Below are positions 23,887-31,114 of a stretch of DNA of 64,000 bases, piece by piece. Positions within the stretch are counted from its first letter, which is position 1. The number at the start of each line of letters is the position of its first letter. The notes beneath the pieces are model-generated. The model ran no database searches. It saw only the letters and a program-made list of their open reading frames with translations, and had not been told where the DNA came from. The stretch covers positions 1-64,000 of the forward strand of contig DATJFQ010000047.1 in the NCBI GenBank assembly GCA_035495555.1. Reading direction: 5' to 3'. The position numbers were made by a program, and so were the translations under genes. Origin of the DNA: DATJFQ01 sp035495555. Lineage in GTDB: Bacteria; Acidobacteriota; Vicinamibacteria; Vicinamibacterales; 2-12-FULL-66-21.

Positions 23887-23997
23887 CGGCTGCGCTCCCG
23901 GCCCCACCACGGGAGCCGCGCCCACTATGGGGAATCAGGGACACCGAAGTCCTTCGCGATCCAATCGGAACTTCTTGGAATTTCTTGGAGCCACCGA
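23887..23997. promoter_or_regulatory. Divergent control region with a TTCTTGGA direct repeat
   Basis: 111 bp separate the CxxC gene (minus) from the winged-helix/TPR gene (plus). Two tandem copies of the 10-mer AYTTCTTGGA lie at about 23970-23989, immediately before the GGAG Shine-Dalgarno sequence of the plus-strand gene. They may be an operator for the adjacent winged-helix protein; the spacing of one helical turn supports this. Confidence 0.4.
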
Positions 23998-26412
23998 ATG
24001 GGCGGGAAACGACGGGGAAAAGGCGACGTGCTAGACTACGCGCCACTCTCGAGGTTCATCGACTTCGCCCCAGTGACTGCCAACGCAAGTCGCACGGATT
24101 CAGAAACTTACGAATTCGGTCCGTTCCGCGCCGACGGGCCGCAGCAACGGCTGGCTCGAGACGGTCAGCCCATTGCGCTGACGCCAAAGACTTTCCAGCT
24201 CCTCCTCGTGCTGCTGCGGCACGGCCGGGACCTCGTCACCAAAGACGAACTCATGCAGGCCGTCTGGCCGAACACGTTCGTGGAGGAAACCAACCTCACC
24301 CGCAACATCTTTGCGCTGCGCAAGGCGTTGGGCGAGACGGACGAGGATCGCTACATCATCACCGTTCCAGGACATGGGTACCGGCTCGCCAGGGACGTTC
24401 ACGTCGTGGACGACACGATCACGGCTGTTGTGGCCGCGACTGAGTCGAAGGTTCAGATACACCTCGAAGAGACACGGCAGAACCCGATGGCCTGGCTTGC
24501 GGTGGCCGGGGTCCTCCTCCTGGCAACGGCGGCCGTTGCTCGCGGTTTCCTGAATCGACCGCCCGTCCTTACCGCGAAGGACACGGTGATCCTCGCGGAT
24601 TTCGTCAATTCGACGGGCGACTCCGTATTCGATGGCACGTTGCGGCAGGGATTGGCGGTGCAGCTCGAGCAATCCCCTTACCTCAGCCTTGTCTCTGACG
24701 AGCGTGTCGAGCGGGCGTTGAGGTTGATGAACAGGCTGCCCGACGCGCGATTGACCGCGGAGACCGCCGCGGAACTCTGTCAACGCACGGGCGCGGCGGC
24801 GGTGCTCCAAGGCTCCATTTCCGGCATCGGCAGCCGATTCATCCTGGGGTTGCGCGCCACCAGCTGCCGGACAGGCGAGCTTCTCGATGAGGAGCAGGCA
24901 CAGGCATCGGGCAGAGACGACGTCCTGACGGCGCTGACTGCCCTCGCGAGCCGTTTCAGGACTCGCGTCGGTGAATCGATGGCGACGGTGCAGAAGTACT
25001 CGAGGCCGCTGGAGGAGGCCACGACGCCGTCGCTCGAGGCGCTGAAGGCTTACAGCACCGGTTGGCGAATCCATGCCGCGCATGGGGCCGTCGCGGCGCT
25101 GCCGATGTTCCGGCGCGCCACCGAGCTCGATCCGAATTTCGCGATGGCGTATGCCTCGCTGAGCCGCCTGTATGCGGACCTCGACCAGTCGGACCTCGCA
25201 ATCGCCAATGCGAAGCGCTCGTGGGAGTTGCGGGATCGAGCCAGCGAAGCCGAGAAATTCTTCCTGACGGCCACGTACGAGATGCTGGCGACCGGGAACC
25301 TCGAAGCCGCGCAGCAGACGTGCGCGGCGTGGGCGGAGGCGTACCCTCGAGAGGCGCGGGTCCATTTCCTGCTCGCGGGAATGATCAACAAGACCCCGGG
25401 TCGGTACGACCAGGCATTGGCGGAGGCGCGCAAGGCGATCGAACTCGACCCTGATTTCTGGGCGGGTTATTACAATTCGGGCGTCAATAGCGTCTATCTC
25501 GGCAAGGTCGCCGAAGGCGAGAGCGCTCTCCGCGCTGCGCGAGCACGCGGCATGGATGCCGACGAACTCATCATGCTGGCCTACGATCTCGCCTTTCTAC
25601 AGGGCGACACGGTCAGGCTGCAGAACGAGGCGGCGCTCGCGCGAGAGCGGCCCGGCGGCGAAAACTGGATGTCGGCGCGGGAAGCCTCCGTTGCCGCGTA
25701 CACGGGACACCTGTCGGCCGCCCGAATCCTGTCCCGCCGGGCGGTGGACCAGGCGCTGCAGGCGTCCCAGCCCGAAAGAGCGGCACTGTGGGAAGCTGGC
25801 GCCGCGGTTCGCGAAGCGCTGTTCGGGAACGCCACATCCGCAGGCGAGGGGGCGCTCGCCGCGTTGAAGCTGTCGCACGATCGTGAAGTCGAGTACGGCG
25901 CCTCGTTTGCCCTGGCGCTCTCCGGTGATCCCTCCGGCGCCGAGGCTCTCGCGGACGATCTTCAACGCCGGTCGCCAGACGACACATCCGTCCGATTCAG
26001 TTATCTGCCCGTCCTGCGCGCGCTGGTCGCTCTCGCTCGCGGCGAATCAGAGCGAGTACCCGAGCTCCTTGAACGGGCGGTTCCGCACGAATTCGGAGTA
26101 CCGCGCAGCAGCATCTCGGGGCTGTTTGGAGCGCTGTATCCCAGTTACGTGCGAGGACTGGGGTATCTGGCAGCGCACAGAGGCAGCGAAGCGGCCGCCG
26201 AGTTCCGGAAGGTTGTGGATCACCCCGGAGTAGTCGTGAACGATCCCGTCGGTGCGCTCGCGCGCTTGCAGCTTGGGCGGGCCTACGCCTTGACCGGTGA
26301 CAAAGCCAAAGCGCAGGCGGCATACAAGGATCTCCTGGACGTGTGGAAGAACGGCGATCGAGACATGCCGATCCTGCGGCAGGCGGAAGACGAGTACTCG
26401 CGACTGCGGTAG
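23998..26412 (+). CDS. Membrane-anchored winged-helix regulator with TolB-like and TPR domains
   Basis: 804 residues from ATG 23998 (TTGGAG seven bases upstream; the open frame extends back to 23446 but covers other genes). An OmpR-type winged helix lies at about 37-135 (YEFGPFRADGPQQRLARDG, ALTPKTFQLLLVLLRHG, RKALGETDEDRYIITVPGHGYRL). One transmembrane helix follows (about 160-180, MAWLAVAGVLLLATAAVA). The rest has a TolB-N/adenylate-cyclase-associated-like region (about 195-325) and TPR repeats to the end. This CadC-like layout suggests a membrane-tied transcription factor. Its divergent neighbours (CxxC gene and HAF gene) are plausible targets. Confidence 0.88.
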   Translation: MGGKRRGKGDVLDYAPLSRFIDFAPVTANASRTDSETYEFGPFRADGPQQRLARDGQPIALTPKTFQLLLVLLRHGRDLVTKDELMQAVWPNTFVEETNLTRNIFALRKALGETDEDRYIITVPGHGYRLARDVHVVDDTITAVVAATESKVQIHLEETRQNPMAWLAVAGVLLLATAAVARGFLNRPPVLTAKDTVILADFVNSTGDSVFDGTLRQGLAVQLEQSPYLSLVSDERVERALRLMNRLPDARLTAETAAELCQRTGAAAVLQGSISGIGSRFILGLRATSCRTGELLDEEQAQASGRDDVLTALTALASRFRTRVGESMATVQKYSRPLEEATTPSLEALKAYSTGWRIHAAHGAVAALPMFRRATELDPNFAMAYASLSRLYADLDQSDLAIANAKRSWELRDRASEAEKFFLTATYEMLATGNLEAAQQTCAAWAEAYPREARVHFLLAGMINKTPGRYDQALAEARKAIELDPDFWAGYYNSGVNSVYLGKVAEGESALRAARARGMDADELIMLAYDLAFLQGDTVRLQNEAALARERPGGENWMSAREASVAAYTGHLSAARILSRRAVDQALQASQPERAALWEAGAAVREALFGNATSAGEGALAALKLSHDREVEYGASFALALSGDPSGAEALADDLQRRSPDDTSVRFSYLPVLRALVALARGESERVPELLERAVPHEFGVPRSSISGLFGALYPSYVRGLGYLAAHRGSEAAAEFRKVVDHPGVVVNDPVGALARLQLGRAYALTGDKAKAQAAYKDLLDVWKNGDRDMPILRQAEDEYSRLR

Positions 26413-26842
26413 GAGCATCAATTCCTCAAGGTTCGACCCAGCGACAGCAACGCATATCAACAGTTGGAGCTCAAAGGGTCTCAGCAGCCCGAACAACAGG
26501 ATTGAACGCGCTCCTTTCGGACCTGATCTCCTGCTCTTCTGCGTCGCGCCGCGGCACGCGCCCCGGCTGGTCACGCAGGGCCCGAAAGCCCGAAGGTCCC
26601 GAAGTGCTTATTGGGTAAAGAGCTGGTTACCACGACAGCCGAATCCACTGTGCGAGTAAACGTGCAGATGCCCGAGCCCGGCGATGCTCTAAGCCAAAGA
26701 GACATCAGCTTCGCGGGCTTCGGGCCTTCGGGATCTACGTGGAACGCCGTCGGCGCGCGCATCGTTGCTCCAGCGGCCATGGCGCGATCGTTGTGGGGTC
26801 ATCGCGGGTTTTCGCTGCGCATACCTGATATAGGATTCACGC
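26413..26842. other. 430-bp intergenic region with a pair of inverted CCCGAAG-rich segments
   Basis: No convincing gene is seen; short ORFs here lack ribosome sites and family signatures. The region holds two related segments in inverted orientation, 26578-26606 (CCCGAAAGCCCGAAGGTCCC) and 26707-26734 (CGGGCTTCGGGCCTTCGGGA). They flank about 100 bp. The arrangement resembles a small non-autonomous element or a large stem. Confidence 0.5.
26831..26836 (+). promoter_or_regulatory. -10 box TAGGAT of the S10 peptidase gene
   Basis: TAGGAT (within GATATAGGAT) is 6 nt before the ATG at 26843; no Shine-Dalgarno sequence can fit between them. Confidence 0.4.
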
Positions 26843-28426
26843 ATGCGAACCCATCTGGCTCTCGTTTTCTGCCCTTTTCTTCTACTTGGCCTCTCAGGTC
26901 CGGCGACCGCGCAGCAGCAGGGGCGCGGGCGCGGCGCCACGCCGCAGGCCGGCGCCCAGGGCGGCCGCGGCGGCGCGCCTCAAGGCCCCACCGGTGATTT
27001 CTTCCGCTTCGACCCGACACAGCCCGAGGGCGCGCCGGTCAAGAGCGGACCGCCGGTGGTCACCAGACACCAGATCACCGTGCACGGCGAGACCATCGCC
27101 TACACCGCGACCGCCGGGTTCATGCCGATCAAGAACGCCACGACCGGCGAGGTGCTGGGGCATCTCTTCTACACCTATTACGCCAAGGACGGCGCCAATC
27201 CCGCGGAGCGGCCGGTCACGTTCCTCTTCAATGGGGGCCCGGGATCCGGCACGATCTGGCTGCACATGGGAGCGTTCGGCCCCAAGCGCGTGAAGCTCGA
27301 ATCGAACGGACAGACCCCGGCGCCGCCGATCACCTATGAGGACAATCCCGACACGCTGCTCGACGTCAGCGACCTCGTGTTCATCGACGCGATGGGCACG
27401 GGCTGGAGCCGCCCGACGAAGCCGACCAACGGTCCGTACTTCTGGGGCGTCGAGAACGACATCGCGGCGTTCGGCGAATTCGTCCGCAGTTTCCTCAACG
27501 AGTACGACCGGTGGAGCTCGCTGCGTTTCCTCGCGGGCGAGAGCTACGGCACGACGCGCGCCGCGGGACTCGCGGGGTATCTGACGCAGCAGAAGATCCC
27601 CGTCCAGGGCGTGTACCTGCTCTCGACGATCATCGATGCGCGTTCGCGACAGGGCGATCTGTCGTTCGTGAGCCTGCTGCCGACGCAGATCATGACGTCG
27701 TGGTATTACAAGAAGCTGGCGCCCGATCTGCAGAAATTGAGCGCAGACGAATTGAGCAGGCAGGCGGTTGAATTCGCCGGACACGAGTACCAGCAGGCGC
27801 TCTATGACGGCGCGCGGATGACGCCCGAGCAGCGCCAGAAAGTGCTCGCGGACCTGCACCGCTACACGGGCCTGCCCGAAGGGTTCCTCTCCGCGAATGA
27901 CCTTCGGGTCAGCCTCGGCCAGTACAGCACGGAACTGCTGCGCGACCAGCACAAGATGACATCACGCCTCGACAGCCGCTTTGCCGGCTATCTGCCCGAC
28001 GGCGGCGCGCAGACCACGCCGTTCGACTACAGCAACGCGAACATCGACCTGTCGTTCCTCACCGCATTCGAAAACTACATGCGCCACGACCTGAACTGGA
28101 AGGATGACGACATCTATTACGTGCTCGGGGGCGGCATCGGCCAGTGGTCGGGCGAGTACAACACGGTGCAGAATCTCGAGGAGGCGTTCGCGCGCAACCC
28201 GCGGATGCACCTCTTCGTCGCGATGGGCTACTACGACTTCGCGACGGTCTACGGCGCGGTCGAGTGGACGCTCGCGCAGATGAAGGTGTCGCCGGACGTG
28301 CGCGCGCACAACATCATGACCGCGCACTACGAGTCGGGCCACATGGTGTATATCGACCGCCCCGCGTCGGCGAAGATGCACGCGGATCTCGTGAAGTTCT
28401 ACAAGGCCACGCAGGCGGAGAAATAG
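26843..28426 (+). CDS. Exported serine carboxypeptidase, S10 family
   Basis: 527 residues. A signal peptide ends near ATAQQQG (about 25), then comes a Gly/Arg/Ala-rich linker. The alpha/beta-hydrolase core shows the oxyanion FNGGPGSGT, the nucleophile elbow GESYGTTRAAGLAGYL (S234), Asp in GYYDFAT (D465) and His in ESGHMVYID (H500), all in S10 order. It should cleave C-terminal residues from peptides in the periplasm or outside. Acidobacteria often carry several such enzymes. The gene is monocistronic and is followed by a family-A repeat. Confidence 0.93.
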   Translation: MRTHLALVFCPFLLLGLSGPATAQQQGRGRGATPQAGAQGGRGGAPQGPTGDFFRFDPTQPEGAPVKSGPPVVTRHQITVHGETIAYTATAGFMPIKNATTGEVLGHLFYTYYAKDGANPAERPVTFLFNGGPGSGTIWLHMGAFGPKRVKLESNGQTPAPPITYEDNPDTLLDVSDLVFIDAMGTGWSRPTKPTNGPYFWGVENDIAAFGEFVRSFLNEYDRWSSLRFLAGESYGTTRAAGLAGYLTQQKIPVQGVYLLSTIIDARSRQGDLSFVSLLPTQIMTSWYYKKLAPDLQKLSADELSRQAVEFAGHEYQQALYDGARMTPEQRQKVLADLHRYTGLPEGFLSANDLRVSLGQYSTELLRDQHKMTSRLDSRFAGYLPDGGAQTTPFDYSNANIDLSFLTAFENYMRHDLNWKDDDIYYVLGGGIGQWSGEYNTVQNLEEAFARNPRMHLFVAMGYYDFATVYGAVEWTLAQMKVSPDVRAHNIMTAHYESGHMVYIDRPASAKMHADLVKFYKATQAEK

Positions 28427-28480
28427 CGAGGCGCGAGGTGCGAGGCGGGAGGTGCGAGGCGCGAGGCGGGAGGCGCGAGT
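28427..28480. repeat. Heptamer repeat family A after the S10 peptidase gene
   Basis: Seven to eight GCGAGGC/GGGAGGT units start right after the stop codon and end about 40 bp before tRNA-Arg. Confidence 0.95.
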
Positions 28481-28520
28481 GCGAATCGACGATCTGCTAA
28501 ACTCGTCAGGTTCTCCTCCG

Positions 28521-28598
<78 letters not shown>

Positions 28599-28618
28599 AT
28601 TGAAGAAATACCGTTGAA

Positions 28619-28695
<77 letters not shown>

Positions 28696-28897
28696 GATTT
28701 CGTAAGAAAGAATCGAATCTACCTCGGCTAATACCAGTCACAGCAACTCACCAGAACCGGCAAAGTTGGTGAAAGCTGGTGGGGCAGGGTCATTCGAGCT
28801 GGCTGAGTAATAGTTGCCAGCACTAGTCAGTGCCGGAGGAGCCCGACGAGGGACACTCGGTTGGTGCGCCGCCAGCATCGCGGGCCCACCGGGCCGG

Positions 28898-29053
28898 TCA
28901 CGCCTCCGGCGTGTATTCCTGCACCGGACCATCCATTCCCCAGCGTACGCGCCACTCCCCGTTCGTGCTCCGCTGCCACCATTCCTTGTAGCGCAGTTCG
29001 CGAGGCGTCGCCCCAGAGTCTCCCGCAAAAATCAGGATCGTCCCTCGAATCAC
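28898..29053 (-). CDS. Tiny hypothetical protein B (51 residues), coupled to protein A
   Basis: GTG 29053 to TGA 28898. It reads MIRGTILIFAGDSGATPREL, then an aromatic-rich stretch with YKEWWQRS and WRVRWGMDG. The GTG overlaps the TGA of the upstream ORF (GTGA), so translation is probably coupled. About 73 percent of codons end in G or C. No family is recognised. CACGCC/GGCGTG and GGCCC/GGGCC hairpins lie at and after the stop. It could alternatively be the second half of one gene broken by a frameshift. Confidence 0.5.
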   Translation of the reverse strand: MIRGTILIFAGDSGATPRELRYKEWWQRSTNGEWRVRWGMDGPVQEYTPEA

Positions 29054-29202
29054 GCGCCGCGCACCTGGATGTCGTCGGCACGCAGTTGCACGCGGAGGCC
29101 CGGGCGGAACAGCAACTTGGAGTAGTAGCGCCGCCGTTCGTCGTGCGACTGCACCGGCTTGCGGAGGTTGACGTGGACGTAAGTCTCGCTGTAGAAGCGC
29201 AC
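29050..29202 (-). CDS. Tiny hypothetical protein A (50 residues)
   Basis: GTG 29202 to TGA 29050. The sequence begins MRFYSETYVHVNLRKPVQSH and continues DERRRYYSKLLFRPG. About 92 percent of codons end in G or C, as in real genes here. Its putative Shine-Dalgarno sequence, GGGAGG with 6 nt spacing, is supplied by the last unit of a family-A repeat. It lies downstream of the PAS kinase in the same direction and overlaps protein B by 4 bp. The family is unknown. Confidence 0.55.
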   Translation of the reverse strand: MRFYSETYVHVNLRKPVQSHDERRRYYSKLLFRPGLRVQLRADDIQVRGA

Positions 29203-29280
29203 CTCGCGCCTCCCACCTCGCGCCTCCCACCTCGCGCCTCCCACCTCGCGCCTCGCGCCTCGCGCCTCGCGCGCGCCTCG
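29201..29280. repeat. Heptamer repeat family A between PAS kinase and protein A
   Basis: About eleven units, C-rich on the plus strand (CCTCGCG, CCTCCCA), so G-rich in the direction of transcription of both flanking genes. Confidence 0.95.
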
Positions 29281-30423
29281 CTACAAAACGACCGCCGCGT
29301 CGGATCGCGCCCGCTCGCCAGGCAGCCGGCCGACCGAGGTGCCCGACCGCGGCAGCGTCACCCTGAACGTCGACCCGCGCCCACGGCCCTCGCTCGTGGC
29401 GTCGATTGTGCCGCCGTGCATTTCGACGATGTGGCGGGCGAGCGCGAGGCCGAGCCCGAGCCCGCCGTATTCGCGGCTCGTTCCGTTGTCGGCCTGCCAG
29501 AACCGCTGGAACACGTACGGCAGATGCTTCGGCTCGATCCCGATTCCCGTGTCCGAGACCGAGATGCGGACGCTGCCGCGATCGGCGGCAGCGTCCACGC
29601 CCACGCGCCCGCCGGGGGCCGTGAACTTGACCGCGTTCGACAGCAGGTTCCAGAACACCTGACGCAATCGGTCCCGATCGCCGACAACTTCCAACTCCCC
29701 GGCGACGTTCACATCGAGGCGAACGCCCTTCGACGCAGCGGCGGCGCGCACGGTTTCGATCGCGTCGGCGAGGATGGGCGGCAACTGCACCGGCGCGACC
29801 ACGAGGCGCATCTTGCCGGTGACGATCCGCGACGTGTCCAGGACGTCGTTCACGAGCTGCGTCAGCGCTTCGGAATTCCGCTCCATCGCGTCCAGCGCGC
29901 GATCGCGCAGCTCGGGCGCGAGGTCGCCGCGGCGCAGCATGCGGGTGTAGCCGATGACGGTGTTCAACGGTGTGCGGAGCTCGTGCGAGAGCAGGGCGAG
30001 GAAGTCGTCCTTCATCCGGCTCGCCTCGTCTGCCGCGCGCTGCAGGCGCTTCTGCTCCGAAATGTCCCGCGCGATCTTCGAGGCCCCGCTCACGGTGCCG
30101 TCCGGCCGGAAAATCGGCGAGACGGTGAGCGAGATGTCGACGAGCGAACCGTCCTTCCGCCGGCGCACGGTCTCGAAGTGTTCGATGGCGCGTCCGGCCC
30201 TGATGTTCGAGAGGACGAGGTCTTCCTCCGACAGCCGGTCTTCCGGAATGATGATCGTGATCGATTTACCGATCACCTCGTCCGCCGTGTAGCCGAACAT
30301 GCGTTCGGCGCTTCGATTCCAGCTCTGAATGATCCCGTTCAGATCTTTGCTGACGATCGCATCTTCAGACGAGGAGACAATCGCTGCGAGATGAGACTGG
30401 GGGTCACCATCAGAAGCGGTCAT
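29281..30423 (-). CDS. PAS-domain sensor histidine kinase
   Basis: 380 residues, soluble. The PAS domain (about 10-130) contains IVSSSEDAIVSKDLNGIIQSW and DISEQKRLQRAADE. The HisKA helix has LLSHELRTPLNTVIGY with the phosphorylated His at about 147. The ATPase domain has NLLSNAVKFTAPGG, DTGIGIE and GGLGLGLALA. It is closely related in layout to the GAF kinase at 2358 (both keep IVEMHGGTI before the last glycines). A divergent receiver protein at 30517 is the likely partner. The promoter region between them is 93 bp. Confidence 0.94.
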   Translation of the reverse strand: MTASDGDPQSHLAAIVSSSEDAIVSKDLNGIIQSWNRSAERMFGYTADEVIGKSITIIIPEDRLSEEDLVLSNIRAGRAIEHFETVRRRKDGSLVDISLTVSPIFRPDGTVSGASKIARDISEQKRLQRAADEASRMKDDFLALLSHELRTPLNTVIGYTRMLRRGDLAPELRDRALDAMERNSEALTQLVNDVLDTSRIVTGKMRLVVAPVQLPPILADAIETVRAAAASKGVRLDVNVAGELEVVGDRDRLRQVFWNLLSNAVKFTAPGGRVGVDAAADRGSVRISVSDTGIGIEPKHLPYVFQRFWQADNGTSREYGGLGLGLALARHIVEMHGGTIDATSEGRGRGSTFRVTLPRSGTSVGRLPGERARSDAAVVL

Positions 30424-30516
30424 GCGATTGTCATTCTATCGAATGGCGGCGGGCAACATCGCCCAGCCGCCACGGCTCAGTCGGCGGCGGCCGTGCTTTG
30501 ATATCTTCAGAACAGC

Positions 30517-30951
30517 ATGAACAAGGCGCCTACGGTCATCGGCGTGCTGAACAGCAGTGACGACACGGTCGAGATGCTCCGGATGTACCTGGAGCTCGAA
30601 GGCTTCATCGTCGTGTCGGCCCACGTGCACGCGATCCGCCGCGGCGAGCAGACGGTCACGGAAGCCATCGGCGAGCACCGGCCCACGGTGATCATCTACG
30701 ACGTGGCCCCGCCGTATGAACGCACGTGGGCCTTCTTCGAACACCTGCGGACGCTCGACGCGCTGCGCGACTGCCGCTGGGTCATCACGAGTACCAATCC
30801 GCAGCGATTGAAGGATCTCGCGCCCGATTCGCGCGATCGCGAAGTGTTCGAAGTCATCGGCAAGCCGTACGATCTGCAGCAGATCGTCGAGGCCGTCAAA
30901 CGCGAAGTCGCGAAGGCGGAATCCGGGTCCGGACGCTCCGAGGTCCACTAA
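30517..30951 (+). CDS. Single-domain receiver-like protein
   Basis: 144 residues with a CheY-like fold: NSSDD at 12-16 (acidic pocket), a candidate phosphorylation site D62 in VIIYDVAPPYERTW, a Thr/Ser in WVITSTNP and the conserved Lys-Pro in VIGKPYDLQQIVEAV. The segment after the phosphorylation site differs from the usual DxxMP, so it is a divergent receiver. It has no output domain. Head-to-head orientation with the PAS kinase suggests a two-component pair that signals by protein interaction. Confidence 0.82.
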   Translation: MNKAPTVIGVLNSSDDTVEMLRMYLELEGFIVVSAHVHAIRRGEQTVTEAIGEHRPTVIIYDVAPPYERTWAFFEHLRTLDALRDCRWVITSTNPQRLKDLAPDSRDREVFEVIGKPYDLQQIVEAVKREVAKAESGSGRSEVH

Positions 30952-30961
30952 ATAAACCGCG

Positions 30962-31113
30962 CACTCGCGCCTCGCCCCTCGCCTCGCGTCTCGCCCCTCC
31001 CTCGCGCCTTGCCCCTCCCGCCTCGCGCCTCGCGCCTCGCACCTCGCGCCTCGCCCCTCCCGCCTCGCGCCTCCCACCTCGCGCCTCCCCCCTCCCGCCT
31101 CGCGCCTCGCGCC
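30962..31113. repeat. Heptamer repeat family A, about 150 bp, between convergent genes
   Basis: More than twenty units, C-rich on the plus strand (CCTCGCG, CCTCCCG), between the receiver gene and the 3' end of the second TonB receptor gene. It is one of the two longest arrays in the window. Confidence 0.95.
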
Positions 31114-31114
31114 T

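Noticed and set aside
23446..23997. 184-residue 5' extension of the winged-helix/TPR frame
   Set aside because: It is antisense to the HAF-repeat and CxxC genes. ATG 23998 has a ribosome site and directly precedes the winged helix.
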